Shown: positions 26,437-40,587, numbered from the stretch's first letter. The stretch is 64,000 bases of DNA from Vespula vulgaris (GCF_905475345.1 NC_066592.1:5527501-5591500), one strand, 5' to 3'. A program made the numbers and translations. Notes: generated from the letters alone by a model not told the origin.

Positions 26437-26444
26437 ATGCAAAT
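26437..26444 (+). promoter_or_regulatory. POU octamer site ATGCAAAT (second)
   Basis: This is the second ATGCAAATCAT, 431 nt from the first. It lies in non-repetitive sequence between the long (TC) tract and a GA-rich block. Confidence 0.3.
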
Positions 26445-26629
26445 CATCCTACGGCGAGAGGAGAAGAAGAACAGTGGGGTCGAAGGACGCAGCATGGTCC
26501 GTCAGTGGCTACCGAAAGGCCGGAGGCTGGAAAGGGTTCCCACTGGCCGTAGATTCGGATATAGAGAAGAGAGAGAAAGAGAAAGAGATGGAAAGAGAGA
26601 AAGAGAGAAAGATGGGAGAAAGAGAGAAA

Positions 26630-26680
<51 letters not shown>

Positions 26681-27434
26681 GAGAAGAGCTAAAGGCAAAG
26701 GGTCCGCGGAAGCGGCAGGAAATTAAAGTCTGGCAGGCCGCGCGGCCATTAGCAGCCGGCGCCATCGAGGCGACACGCCCCCACACCGTTCGACCTTGCA
26801 CCAACACCGACGACGAAAGACAACGAATACGCGTATCCATCGAGAATCGTGGTGAAAGAGAAAGAGAGCGAAAAAGAGAGAGAAAGAGAAAGAGAACTCG
26901 GACCATAGCATAGGAAACGGATCGTTTCGTAGTTACCCTGGTGTCCTGGTAGGGTTCACCCACCCAAGGGTTGTTAACTTCGATATGGATATCTATGTTC
27001 GCATCGAATCGAACCGATGATAACTATGGACTTTTTCGATTATTTTATTTCCATTGAATGTCAAGGCCATTTACGAGGGGGGAGGTCGTCAGAGGGATGA
27101 TAAGATTTTGACATGTTACTGTATTTCCGCTCGTCATCGTCCTTAATTGAGACAGAAGGTAACTAGATAGGTAGGTAGGTAAGAAGTACATGTGTGTTAT
27201 ATCTAATAATACATCGACGAATAGAAACGCTCGAAGGGTGAGAGAAAAACGTTTTACGAAGATCCAACGAGGTTCGGCGTTTGAAATCGTTGCGAAGAGT
27301 AACTCTGCGAGGGTTGAAGACAAAATCATCCCTCCCTACATCCCTCCCTTTCTCTCTCTACCTCCCTATCTCACTCCCTCCCTTTTCCGCATGCCTAGAG
27401 GAAGCTATGGGAAAGAGGTAGAGGACGACGAGAG

Positions 27435-27465
<31 letters not shown>

Positions 27466-28538
27466 GAGTGGGAGCATCTCTCTGGTGGTGTACGAGCCAC
27501 GCCCTCTTCAAGCTCGGTGGGTGCAGGTTGTAGGTAGACTAGAGGTATTGATCCGTCGGAACAATGTGACAGTGGCCTACGGAGACAACGGCATCTCTCA
27601 ATTAGCTTTCAAAATTTCTTTATCTTCTTCTTTCGTTTCGTTACCCCTTTTTTTCTTCTTCTTCCTTTTGTTTCTGTTTTTTTCTTTTTCATTATCTTCT
27701 TCTTCTTCTTCTTCTTCTCTTTTTTTTCGAGAAAGAAAGAAAAGAAGAAATTTTCATAGGAATATGGAGAAGACTATGTAACACGTAAATTAGTTTGATC
27801 CGAGTGTTCGAATTGAAACGTTTGAATGTAATGTCACTAATTAACTATGGACGATTAAATAACAAAAGGATATCGTAGATTAGAGATAGATGATATAGAC
27901 TATGATGGCGAGGTATATATATATATACGTGTGTATGTGTGTGTACGTATATATATCTCTTTAAAACTTGCTTTTAGGTTAGAGGTCAAGTTCTCTGTAA
28001 TTAGCGGAATAAGTTAAAACGAACGCAGCTACGTTTTAACCTATGCATGCTCTCAAGACTTCCTTTCGTAGTCAGACATTAATGGTTCGTAGCGCTTTCT
28101 AATTTCTCTGTCTTCTCGTATTAGATGAGTTTTACGTCTCGTTTATAAAACGTAAATCGTAAACGAGTTACCAGTGAATGACAATGAAATTTTATAAACT
28201 TTTATCAATTCCTTACGTGACGTTATCTTGTCTGAAAAAAAAAAGAAAGAGAAAGAAAAATAAAAAGAAAAAAAGTTTCATATATTTTAATGAACGTGGA
28301 AACGGTGGAGGGATGCGGGGGTGAATAGTCGAAAAAGAGGAAAAAAGAGAGAGAGAGAGAGAGAGAGAGAAGGAAGAGTGAAAAGCAACGCTTTAAGGGC
28401 AGGAAACTTTGCGAAGCGTAAAACATCGAACCTTCGCTGATGCAGAAAAGATCCAATGGTTCGTGCCGTCCTGTCGGCACGCTTGAAAGAGAGCCGACAT
28501 GGGATGGGCTCCTCGGCAGGATCCTTTGTTTTAGCCGC

Positions 28539-28548
28539 GTGACGTCAC
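28539..28548. promoter_or_regulatory. Palindromic CRE in the intron
   Basis: GTGACGTCAC is a perfect full cAMP-response element. It sits in a 160-nt GC-richer island (28430-28590) that also holds a 7-bp hairpin CGTGCCG-N6-CGGCACG at 28462-28481. Occupancy by CREB/ATF factors is inference. Confidence 0.35.
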
Positions 28549-31500
28549 GCCCATCGTATATCCACCTAGGACTAATAACGCCTCCAGCTATGCCGCGCAT
28601 AAATTAAAATCATCGAGGAGACTTTCCTCTCTTCGTTATTTCCAAGAACGATAGAAAAGGATATTTCGAAGACGCCGAACTTATCATCAAATAGGTTACA
28701 TGTTACATAAAGGATGTTGGAATTAAAGAGAAAATTATTCATTCTTGGGATTAGTTATCGTTTTGATTTGATCCTTGAGAAAATAGACGACGAAAGATAG
28801 AAAGAGAGAGGAAAAGAAAACAGAAAGAGAGAGAGATAGAGAAGAACATAGAAAAGAAGAGAACGAATAGGCATCTCGTAATGTCCTCTGAACTTGGACG
28901 GACATCGATAAATCCAGTGTGAATTTGTGAAGCGTACGGAGAGGTTCTTGCGCGCGTGAGTCGTGCCCACCGTGAGCATGGATGCGTGTCGAAACGGTCC
29001 GACAGTGTGGCGAATGAGATTCATAGCGCGTCGAAGAAGAGCCATCGTCCTGCTTCGTCGACTCACGAGACTGGACCCGAGGGAAGGCTTCGACGACCGT
29101 TGGACGATGTAGGAAACAATATCGAACATAAGAGATTTTACTTTTTCTACGAAGATCTTTCGTTGGAATCGTATTCTTTTTTTTTGGTTTTTTCCTCTTT
29201 CTTTCTATTTCTTTTCTTTTTTTGGAATCGTGTGTACTGATTTTTTTGTGAAATTGAATAGAGAGAGAGAGAGAGAAAGAAAATGAGAATAGGCATTTAG
29301 GTCGGTAAACGAGCGAAATAAAGCAAGGAAATCGTAGGCGTTCAAGCGTTCCAATGTTCGAGGTAAGCAGCTGACCGTCATCGAGACGTACACTTCTAGG
29401 AGGGTTGCCAGGACGGCCGACTGACAAGCGGCGAGGGTGCTAACCCGCTAAAACGTAAGGGTGACTACATAGCTAAAGCTTGTGGCAAACCACATCCGAC
29501 GTCTCTGTCAAACTTCTTCGACCCTTTACGAATCAACTTGAATAACCACGAAAGGTGCGAAAATTTGATTCTTTTCTTTTTCCTTTTCCTTTTTTCGTGG
29601 TTGTTAGAATTTCTGTTATTCTATGAGGGAGATATTTTCGTCGTTATTTTATCGATTATTTATAATTTCTTATATCTACGTATATATATATATATATATG
29701 TGTGTGTTACATGGATGAATAAAAAAGTAATGACGATAAAAACACGTTTAGATAAAATGATACGCTCTTTTTTTTTAGTTAAGTAGAGAAAAGGATTTGT
29801 AAAGGATTAGATGAGTTAAAACAGGACGAATTCATATTCGTTAGTTCTTTCATGGTAATGGAGCTTCCTTCGAAATTAGTCGACGTTCTTTTCTGGTTTC
29901 CATGTAAAAAGTGACGAACGTTCTCGAGAGAGCCATTGACCGCTGCCCTGCTGGAGGAGCACCTGCCTATGTACTTATGTATGTTGCCGGTATTGGGGCA
30001 CCTCTCGAGATATAATATAACTATATCTATAACTCCTCCACCTGTATCATCTATGTTCTTCCATCTTCTCTTTTCATCGATATTTTCATTGAAAAATATA
30101 TATATATATTTTTTATGTTTCTTACCGATTTCTAATTCGAATTAATTACTACGAAATTTTCTTTTTTCTTCTCGTCAATCCTTTTTTTATATCGTTTTGG
30201 TTTTCTCTTTTTATATACACACGCACACATATATATATATATATATATATTCTCATTTTCACAGTTCTTACAATCTTTTAGAAAAGAATTTTATATAAAA
30301 ACGTTTTTTATGTTAAAAGAAAAACAAAAAAAAAGAACATAAATATTGATCGTGAACGCGATAGATATAAAAAAAAAAGAAATAAAAAAGTAACTACGCC
30401 GGTAAGAAAGTAACGTTTTATTTATATTATCGCGCATGTTGCTCGAAGGAAATTATTTGTTTATCAGGCTATAAGAGCAATTACCTACTACTCCTTCATC
30501 CACGCGATAGTACTCGAGTCTCGATAAGAAGACTTTTTCTTTATTTTTTTTTTTTTCTTTTCTTCACGAGTCCATACCGTGATTGCAACCAACCGCGAGC
30601 GGTCGTGTGGTCTATTCGTCTTTCTTAGATAATTGCTTGGATCGTGGAAAAAAAACAAAAAAAAAAAAAACAACAAAAAAATAAAAGAAGAAGAGAGGAA
30701 GAAGAAGAAGAAGAAAAAAACGAACAGTGACCGGCGGTAACGGCGCCTGCCTCGCTTACCTTTTGTCACGGGGGTTATTTCTATAGACACATCGATGAAA
30801 CTTTTTTTCTTTTTACCTATAGATGAAATTTTATTCGCGGCGAACACGAACATATGGTGTTCATTCTGTGGTGGTTACATTTCGTTCTTTCAATTTCGTT
30901 CGTTCGTTCGTTCGAGAAATATATATATATATATAGAGAGAGAGAGAAAGAGAGAGTGAGAGAGAGAAGAAGAAGAAAGAGAATAGAAAAGATTCGATCC
31001 TGTAAAAAAAAAATTTAACACCAAAAGCATCGACCATTCTCGTGCTGTGGTTGCGCCTTAAGAACAAAATCCCAGCTCCGCAGAGTTTTTGACTCTGGAA
31101 TGAATTTGTAAAGGAACACGCGATGGAATAAAGCCAACGAAAAGTATAATTCAAGAAGGACGATCGTATTCTCGACAAGATGGCGTAGCTATTTCTTGCT
31201 GGTACCTTCGTCGGTCTTTCTCTTTTAATCTCGCTACGCGACGCCCTTTTGCGACAGGGCCTCTGACAAATGGATTTTTAAGTCTTCCCAGTCTTAGTCG
31301 GATCTTCGTCGAATTCGATCAGAGATTCTCAACTTTACTATCTACGTATCTATTTCTGATTATTTCGATACGATCTATAAGATTTGTTTGTCTTAACAAC
31401 GTTTTGATTTTTACGATCGAAGACTATGATCACTAGACGAGAAAATAGAAGGGAAATTTAGGAATGATTTTTCAATGACAATGTACTCTTTTTTTTTCGA

Positions 31501-31731
31501 TATATTCGATCGACAAAAAAATTAGACGAAAGAGTCACGGTAAGGAGGTAAGTTTTCGGTGGTAGACGAGATTAATAATCTTATTCATGAGTGACCGCAG
31601 GCCGACAGAGTACGTTAGAACCAGCGATGCCTTAGCTAGTTCCCACCAGAGAGAGAAGCTACCTGTTATCTTCCCCCCTTCTAAATTATGTTTTTTAATT
31701 AAATCCATCGCGCGAGGAGAGGACGAAAAGA

Positions 31732-31824
31732 AGAGAGAAAGAGATAGATAGATAGATAGAAAGAGAGAGAGAGAGAGAGAGAGAGAAAGAAGTAGGCTGG
31801 ATACACATTGGTCCATCTACCTCG

Positions 31825-31883
<59 letters not shown>

Positions 31884-31888
31884 TCTTT
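31732..31888. repeat. GA and TC arrays in inverted orientation
   Basis: A GAAAGAGATAGATAGATAGA/(GA)n block (31735-31790) is followed 35-40 nt later by (TC)n (31826-31888). Together they form a potential long hairpin. Confidence 0.8.
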
Positions 31889-32198
31889 CTCGTAACGTGT
31901 TACGAAAGGTCCGATTATATAGGTGTGCTATATATACATAGATATATCTATTTATATATGTGTATGCGTGCAAGAAAAAGTCTACCATGGAGCACGAGCA
32001 TGGCACAAGCATGGCCTCGGGCCAAAACAGGGAGCTATCCAAATTTATTCGGCTATCGGATGAGGCTTCCCCTACTACTCGTCTTCCACTTCTTTTTAAC
32101 CTTCCCTCCCTCTCCTCTTTTCTTGCTCGTTGATTTCATCCACATCTTTCCGTTTTTTTCTCTTCCTTTTTTATACTTATATCTGTATAGGTATATAA

Positions 32199-32201
<3 letters not shown>

Positions 32202-32242
<41 letters not shown>
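32202..32242. repeat. (TA)n microsatellite
   Basis: About 20 TA units followed by GTAT repeats. Confidence 0.9.
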
Positions 32243-32254
<12 letters not shown>

Positions 32255-32435
32255 ATGCACCGTCTTTCGATCCTTCGACAAATTTCAAATTATTTTGGAA
32301 GACGCTAACGATTTCCGGGTAAGGGAAAGGACGAATGTAGGATATACTATTCGTAAAAGAATTCATGAAGGTGAAAAAAAAAGAGAAAAAATTACGGTGC
32401 TCTGTCGCAAGGTAGAAACTAAAAGAAAGACAGAC

Positions 32436-32440
<5 letters not shown>

Positions 32441-32502
<62 letters not shown>
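32441..32502 (+). repeat. (GA)n microsatellite
   Basis: About 31 uninterrupted GA units. Confidence 0.92.
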
Positions 32503-32506
<4 letters not shown>

Positions 32507-33470
32507 GAAGGATTAGATTACCAATTCATTAGCGCTCGTAAATCTGTTACCCAGTCTCGGCGTTGAATATTAAAGCGAGTATTATCGCCCGGTTGGTTAT
32601 AACTCCTGGCCAGTTTAAACGGGCAACACCCCCTCGACCTTGTGCCAACGTATAGAAAAATAAAATCTATGTGATCTTCCTGGTATTCCTCCTTACAGAG
32701 AAATTTGATCTAACTGTTTAACATTTCATTCGCGAAGGTAATATCTCGCGTAAAATTAAGTTATCGGACTATAGTTATCTATTTCAATGGAAGATAAAAA
32801 TGATATTCGTTGGAGTTAAATGATCGTTGGTCGTCAAATGATTAATTCAAAGCATGTGGTTGAAAGTCATTCTTGGAGCGAGCAGATTTTTAAAAAATGA
32901 ATAACTAAATAAATAAAAAGGGTGATGGGGGGTAGAACGAACGGAGTGAAGAGTTCTCGTTTATTCAGCGAGTCGTTGAAGAAAGGAAGAAGAATGAGCG
33001 AAGGGAGATTAAGAAAAAAGAAGGGAAAAAAAAGAAAAGAAAAAAGACGAAGAAGACGAGGAAGAAGAAGAAGAAGAAGAAGAAGAAGAAGACGTTGTAC
33101 GTCGAAGCCTCGAGTCATCCACCTAATTTTCGTTAATGATCCGTCGTGACGACGGCAAGAAAGCAAAAGTCCGGGAAAGGGATCTCCTTTCGCATTTTAG
33201 TACGAGAGACTGGTAAAGAGTAGTTTTCGTACGAGCAATCGGTTTTCAACAAAAATCGAGGCCCCTTTTTTAAGACGTTACGTCTTCATTAGGATAATGA
33301 GAGCGTTGTAAATCTTATGGAGAACCGTTTGGTGTAAGCTCATCTCTCGCTCTCGAGATTCTAAAATAGGTATATATAGGTACTACTCTCTTTCAATCTA
33401 TCTTTCTCTTTTTCTCTCTACTTCTTTTTCTTTCGAGTATCAGCAGAAGCAGAAGGACGGAAGCGACTGC

Positions 33471-33478
33471 ATTTGCAT
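33471..33478 (-). promoter_or_regulatory. POU octamer site, reverse orientation
   Basis: ATTTGCAT followed by GA reads TCATGCAAAT on the minus strand. It is near CCAATTAGCGG (33501-33511), a homeodomain-like core, in a 130-nt unique stretch (33440-33570). Confidence 0.3.
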
Positions 33479-34005
33479 GAAGTAATTTAGTGGTACATAA
33501 AATTCTGCAGCCAATTAGCGGCGGAGTGTCCGATCTATCGCCCGGCTAGTCGTTTACCACGTTCACTCTACGAACGCTTCTAATTTGGGAAAGGTGACCC
33601 CTTTCAAATCTCCCACCTTTTCTCCCTCTCTCTCCCTCCTTTTTCTTTCTCCCTATTTCTTTTTAGCTTTCTCGTATTTTTTTATTTTATTTTATTTTTT
33701 TTTTTATTTTCGGTGTAGATACCTTAAACGCGAGTTTACATCTTTCATGGTTTTATCGTCTCCCCGTCAGATCCAACATCGATTTCACGTAAACTTCTTT
33801 TTTCTTTTTCTCTAATCTTCTTTTACTTTTTTTCCAGGTAAGTGTTCATTCATTCGAGGGAGTTTGCGAGCGTTAAAGGTAAGGTCTCTTGCCTCTTGGT
33901 GATTTTATTAGCGTTTTAATAAACTTAACGTCGTGCGATAAATTAGCGCGAGTCTTAAACTGTTACCGAATAATGCGAACGTAGCTTTTGGTCGTTTCTT
34001 TGGTT

Positions 34006-34156
34006 AGTAGGTAGATAGTTAGGTAGGTAGATAGGTAGGTATGTAGATAGGTAGGTAGGTAGGTAGTTCATAAAACGGAAAATAATGAGAAAGAGATTTC
34101 ATCTCGAATTTGTTTCGGTCGATTTTATATCTATCTATCTATCTACCTACATACAT
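34006..34156. repeat. GGTA/GATA array and inverted ATCT/CTAC array
   Basis: GGTAGGTAGATA repeats (34006-34066) are followed by the complementary TATCTATCTACCTAC type (34127-34153), an inverted pair with a 60-nt unique spacer. Confidence 0.75.
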
Positions 34157-34841
34157 CCTTACTTTAAATGGTGTTATAATATTTATACGTACTTAGGTAT
34201 ACCTATGCAACTATATCTCCTAGGTAACATATAATGCATCTAAAGTAGATATAGATACCACCTATGCAAGAATAACCGTAAACGATCGTGTTCGCGAGCG
34301 AACGAAGAAACGATGGAAAGAACGAACGCTAACGTGAAAGAAAGAACAAGGTAGAGAAGGCGCAAAGTAGAAAATGTCGGGAGCTTCCTATTAGCATATA
34401 GACACGGTTGCCTTCCGGCTATGAAGAGAAGCCGGTAGGTAGGCACAAAGAGAGGGGATTGGTGTTTATTAACGGCGTATTCTTAGAGACCGATACACCT
34501 AGTCTATTCACTTTGTTCTCGTTAAGATCCTATAAACTCTCGCACGGTTCTTTGCTCTGTCTAAAAGTCTTGTAGATCATTGTCTTGTACATTGTCATTG
34601 TAAACAAGAGAGTCGATCATCGTAATTATGTTAATTATTCTCGAAACTTATGGACATACGTTGATTATATCTCGTTAATTTCTATTTGGATATTCCTTTT
34701 TTTTTCTTTTCTTTTAGAAGAATCGTCACCATACCGATCGCCATTTAGTCCCGGTCTGACATTACCAGAGTTGTCCTCGTACGCAACGAAAGGAGGCGGA
34801 GTTTCTGTTTATCGTCGAACTTCAGGTAGAAAGAGAGAAAT

Positions 34842-34844
<3 letters not shown>

Positions 34845-34911
<67 letters not shown>
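34845..34911 (+). repeat. (GA)n microsatellite
   Basis: About 33 uninterrupted GA units. Confidence 0.92.
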
Positions 34912-34915
<4 letters not shown>

Positions 34916-35029
34916 AGAAAGAGTGGGATAGAGGACGTCGTTCGATCGGTACGAAATTTTATTCGTCTCCTAGACCAACCTACCGAAACAACCTCAAGGC
35001 CCGTCCCCGTATATTTGAAATTTTATTGC

Positions 35030-35059
35030 CCGCCTTGCACGGGTGGTCCCGTGCGGCGG
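35030..35059. repeat. GC hairpin with bulge
   Basis: CCGCC-TT-GCACGGG and CCCGTGC-GGCGG pair as 5+7 bp with a TT bulge and a TGGT loop, in otherwise unique intronic sequence. Confidence 0.7.
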
Positions 35060-35552
35060 CTTTCTTTCAATTACGAGGCTCCAACGTGGAATCAACGTGT
35101 AAATAGCGCCGACGCGAAGTAAACCGGCGAAATCGTAGGACGATAAATTAACTCGACATTAGCATTTAAACGATGGCAAGAAGGAGGCCCGAAGGATCTC
35201 GATACCGATGACTACCGATTTGCTGAACGACGAGTCGCGAAAGAGAGAAGGAGATATTCTGACAAAAAAAAAAAAAAGAGAGATATTTTTTTTTCGTTCC
35301 TCATCAATCGTGTCTTCATTCATCGACTCGTAATCAAATCATACCATTTAAATTAGAAGTAGATAAGTAAGCAAATAATTTACTTAGATCTTTATCGTTA
35401 ATCATAATAAAGAACAACGCTTTAAAAATGCACTCACTGCTAAAAATGCACCGATGCATCAAACTAAATCTCTTTCCGCGTTTAAAGTTGCGAGCATTAA
35501 GAAGTTACTAGTTGCGTGTTCGAGCTCCCGTAACGATATAAAACAGCAGCGA

Positions 35553-35559
35553 CGGCGGT

Positions 35560-35609
<50 letters not shown>

Positions 35610-35632
35610 TAGCAATAGCAACAGCAGCAGCA
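35553..35632 (+). repeat. (GCAACA)n hexanucleotide array
   Basis: About twelve units with GCAATA variants, ending in CAGCAGCAG. A stop interrupts the Gln frame at its left edge, so I do not call it coding. Confidence 0.88.
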
Positions 35633-35916
35633 TCGTTCGATGTGCTAGCAAAAAAGGAACGAGCAGAGGCCAGCCGTCGGGCAACATTGTTATCATAAAT
35701 TTACAATTTAGTTACGGACGTTTCTGTGAAAATCACTAAAAAGAGAGAGAGAAAGAGAAAGAGGGAAAGAGGAAGAAAGGAAGATCATCGATTTCGAACG
35801 GTGATTTCCACGATCGTTTATGACCAACGCCAATTATTAGTAGGATCACACGCTTTCTTAGCATCTCATCTTTTCCCTAGACGTGTCTTTCACAATAAAA
35901 ATAAAAATAAATAAAT

Positions 35917-35947
<31 letters not shown>

Positions 35948-36474
35948 AAGAGAAAGAAATAATAAATAAAAGCGACGTCTGTGTGCAATACGTGCTATAT
36001 TATCCTTTCTGTAATAATATTCGCGCGCGCCAGGTTTCTTCTTCTTTTTTTTTCGTAAAGATTCGCGGAGGCGAGACGGCTACGTCACGGACGTCAGTGT
36101 AAATAATTCATGGAGCGATGCACGAGGTCTCGTTGCTCGAAAAGAGATCGGAAAGGTAGATCGAACGATTCGTCGGTTATTTTACTTGCCAAAGGTTCTT
36201 CTTCTTCTTCTTCTTCTTTTTTTTTTTCCTTTCTTTTTCTCCTTTTCTCCTTCCCACTTTCGACCAACAAGACAACATCGGAGACGACTACATACTCGAT
36301 TGAAACTCTTATTGTTTTGATATGGGGGTTTCCTGCCTCTTTACATTTCTCTCACCCTTACCATTCTTCGTTCTCGCAAGTTGTAATAATAATAATAATA
36401 ATTTTTCATCGATAAGATTATCTACACTCCTTGCCAAATTCTTAATTCGTAAGTTTTATCTTCGATCGTTCGGT

Positions 36475-36518
36475 TCGATTCGATTCGGTTCGGTTCGATT
36501 CGATTCGATTCGATTCGG
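36475..36518 (+). repeat. (TTCGA/TTCGG)n pentanucleotide array
   Basis: About eight pentamers alternating GATTC and GGTTC. Confidence 0.85.
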
Positions 36519-37176
36519 TAGATCGGTATGATTAAAAACGTACCTTCTTTCTTTCTTTCTTTTTATTTTCTTCATTTTCCTTTACCTTTACAGATATCTA
36601 TCTGTCCGTCCGATATAATTTCGTTTCTTTCGTAAATAAGTATTTATGAAACAAGAATCTTCTTTGTAGATAAATGTCCAAGTACTATGCACAGATAACT
36701 TTATCGACATTTTCTGTTAGAAAGAATAGTTCGAAGATGTTAGTGAATGTCTTCAATCGAGAAGAGTAAAGAATATTACACGGTATATAGCTGTATTACC
36801 TATATACATATATACCTGTTGGAATAAAAAAAAAAAAAGAAAGAAAGAAAAAGAAAAGGGAAATGAGGAGAGAGAGAAAACTTTGACGAGAATGATAAAT
36901 GTTTCAACCCTTTCCATCAAGCGATATCCGACTTTTATCAAATCTACGGGTTTGCTAGAAGAAACGCTAAGGGAAATGAGGAAGGAATAGAAATTAAAAA
37001 AAAAAAAAGAAGGGAAAGAAGAAGAAAGAAAAACAAGAGCTCTAAGCGGAAAGGTATATAGAACGATCGAGGAGACGTCAATCGAGTGCATCACGGTTAT
37101 CCACGTCTTTACTCTCTCGTCGTTGTTAAATGTCGATAGTTGCAAGAAACGAGTTAGAAACGCTTGGAATTCTCTG

Positions 37177-37228
<52 letters not shown>
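37177..37228 (+). repeat. (TC)n microsatellite
   Basis: About 25 TC units. A GA-type block (37431-37466) leading into (TA)n (37467-37499) lies 200 nt further on. Confidence 0.9.
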
Positions 37229-37230
<2 letters not shown>

Positions 37231-37464
37231 GACAAAGAAGAAACAACGTTGTCGTACAAGCCCTACAAGGGCTCTATAATTATAAGGTATCTTATTGCGA
37301 GTGTGTAAGGAAGGCTCGTTGGACCTTCTTCGATCCACATTACAGGATCGAGTAGGACACACGAATTGATCGATACGATCGCCGAAGAGTCGAGAAGCAG
37401 GTAGGGAAAGAAAGGAAGAAGGATAGAAAGAGATAAAGAGAGAGAGAGAAAGAGAGAAAGAGAG

Positions 37465-37502
<38 letters not shown>

Positions 37503-38224
37503 GTTTACACCTGCCTCGGCCTTCGATCCTTTCGATATATCGACGCTATAGTTGATCCCGATATGGAAAACATAGCCGTTACATCGGTAGTTAGGCATAT
37601 AAAAAAAATTCATTGGTAACGTACACACACATATACACATACATACATACATTTATTTTTGTTTTGAAATATATATCTGTGCTCATATCGTACCATTGCG
37701 ACCTTCAATAGACAACGTTTCTTCTGTTCTCTTTGTGTTTACATAGATCACCTTTGTTAATGAATCGAACGTACGCGAGTACATAGCGAACATCGTCAGT
37801 CTTTCGTAGGTCGTCGAAGAGGTTACACCTTCTATTCCTTCGTTTGATTAAATTGAATCTTTGATCGTTTATTATATACTACGCTTATTATAAACCATAT
37901 AAATCGCTTTATAATTACTAGTTTCAATTCTCAACTTGTTTAATAATTCATTAATTACGATTTTTATATATATATATATATGTATGTACAGATACGTATA
38001 TAATCGAAAGATAACAATCATTCCAATTAGAAAGAACGAATGATAAACAGACTCGAGGAAACATCGTGTACGTTTATGTTATTTTATCTCTTCCGCGGAT
38101 CAGAAATTCATCTTCGGCGTCGATCGTCGAGTTAGTTGCTAGTGCCTGTTTAAATCGATAAGAAAAATATTGTACCGTCGAGAGGAAGCAATTTAAAGCC
38201 ATCGCCGTGTACGAGTAAGTAAGG

Positions 38225-38258
<34 letters not shown>

Positions 38259-38483
38259 AGCAAAGAGTAGGTCGAGAAATGTTCGCGTTTTACACGTGGC
38301 TTGTAAAGAGAGTCCGTAGTCTTCTTAGTGCCATCTTTTCCTCTTCAGTTCTACTCGCGGTACCCTCCTGATGGCGCCGCGGTAACAAACTGCTACTAAA
38401 TCACCTTTGGCAGACCGTGAACCCGTTCATCTCGAAGACCGGCGGACGCAGGTGTTGGCTAAAGCGGTCTCAACGAGTAAAGA

Positions 38484-38514
<31 letters not shown>

Positions 38515-40520
38515 GGAGGATCCAATCTCGGACGTGCCGCACCGATGTTATAATATTCCGAAGGAATAAGTAAACGATTACCAGAGCGTGCTGCGGTCTT
38601 TCGTGAAAGAAGAAGGCTCATGGTGAAAGACTCAAACTTTTCTAACGACTTCATTTCAACGCCTACTCCACTTCGTCCTTCTTCAATAGGTGCTAATTTA
38701 AATCATCGTTCGTTCGTTTCCCGTTTTATTTCGTATATTTAATTCTTTCTTATACCATCTTGACATATATTTAACGATATAATTTTGGACGAGCGAGATT
38801 TTCCGATGTACTTGAGTTTTCGATAGAATGATTTTTGATAGGGTATGTATATCTTTGATTTACGTTTATCTTTAAGTTTCGTTATTTCTCTAAGAAGAAG
38901 AACACGGCGACGATGAAGATGAAGAAGATGATTCGTTTTGGAAATTTCGAAGTTTAGCACGTGGCATCGATAGAAAACGTCACTTTAACTTCGTCCCACC
39001 TTCGGCGAATGGAAAACAAAGGATGCGTTTGCACCGATCACGTAACGAGACGGAAAGTATAGCTTCGAGCGCAACTATGAATTATACGGGCCGCGATTAT
39101 AGGTATTACGCGCATGTAGCGACCGTAAACGGTTGTACGTTGTGCTAGAGAGGTCGCTAAAGAGGACCACGAGTTGTTTTGTTTTTGTTCCTCTTCTGTT
39201 TTCTTTCCTCTTTTTTTTTTTCTCTGTCTCACTTGATAAACTTACTTACACGACAGATGAATCATCGTTGTTATTAATTCGTTCGTTCTTGATATACGCA
39301 TTTCGAGATATACATTGTTAATGCGAAAGAAAAAAACATAGGAAGGAGAAAAAGAAGAAGAAGAAGGAAAAGAAGAGAGAAAAAAAAAGAAGATTCGTTG
39401 GATCATTTCTGCGTAAAGTAAATTTTCTACGCACGTGTGTTTGTGTGTGTAAGTATACATATTTTTTTCTTCTTCGTGTTTCCTTCTTTTTCTTTTTTTT
39501 CAACGCGGTTCACGTAATTATTGCTGTTCGTTGCGTTAAGATCACGACAAGATGGCCGAAGCTTTTCAACTTTTTGATAATGGTTAAAGATAACAGAAGA
39601 GGGTAAAGAGAGAGGAAAAGAAGGAGAGAGAAAGGGAGAGAGAGAGAGAGAGAGAGAGAGTCCTGCGAAAATCGTCGAAGCCGACGATTATCACTCGTTC
39701 GACGTACGCGAGCCGTATCGCTCGCTTGTCTCGGGCAAATTGGCTCGCGTGTCTTCCGGCCGAAGCTCGTGGAATTTATGGCTTCATCGTGCTTTCTCAT
39801 CTTATGTCGTTACCCTCAACGTCCTATCTATTCTGCGTTAGGTAGAGAAACAAGTGGACGTTTTTTCTTTTTTTTTTCTTTTTCTTTTTTATTGTTTTTT
39901 TTTCGTCAATAGACATCGAGCCACCATAAGTATCTACCTACCTATCTACCTACCTACCTACCTAAATATCATTTTCGTTTTTTATGAGTACAACGAAATG
40001 CCAATATACAAGAAGAATAATTCTCGTCCGTAGACATTGCGAATTATTTGTAACAAGGTATCGTACATAGATCACGGTGTTAGTCATTGAAAATTGCACT
40101 TTAAAGAGCTCGTAAATAGAGCTTGCGAAGTGCGCTCGAATGTTAACGCTTCGGATCGCTGCAATTTGCAAAGTGAATGGGATCGTACTAACATGGTTTG
40201 TAAGAAAGGAAAAGGATTTGCCACGAGAGAGAATATTCGTTCTTTCATGCTTCGACGAATGAAATATTATTGGGTAAGAATGTTTTCGCGATATCGATGA
40301 TTTCATTTTTGTATTAATTGCTTGAACATTTTTCTATGCGATTTATAATAGTTTATAGCTCGTATAGATGTAGAAGTATAATATGTAGAATCGTGGCAAA
40401 TTGAATAACCGACGATCTTCTTAATTCGATTTGAAGATCATGTTCATGTATGTGGGATCGGTTTATCAGATCGTTTCTATTGAATCAGTCCATTAGTAGT
40501 CCATCTAAACCCTTCGGATA

Positions 40521-40522
<2 letters not shown>

Positions 40523-40584
<62 letters not shown>
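40523..40584 (+). repeat. (TC)n microsatellite
   Basis: About 31 uninterrupted TC units. Confidence 0.92.

Positions 40585-40587
<3 letters not shown>

Noticed and set aside
35508..35696. A poly-Leu minus-strand frame, or poly-Gln on the plus strand
   Set aside because: It is the GCAACA hexanucleotide array. The Gln frame has a stop at its edge, and there are no splice sites that would make it an exon.
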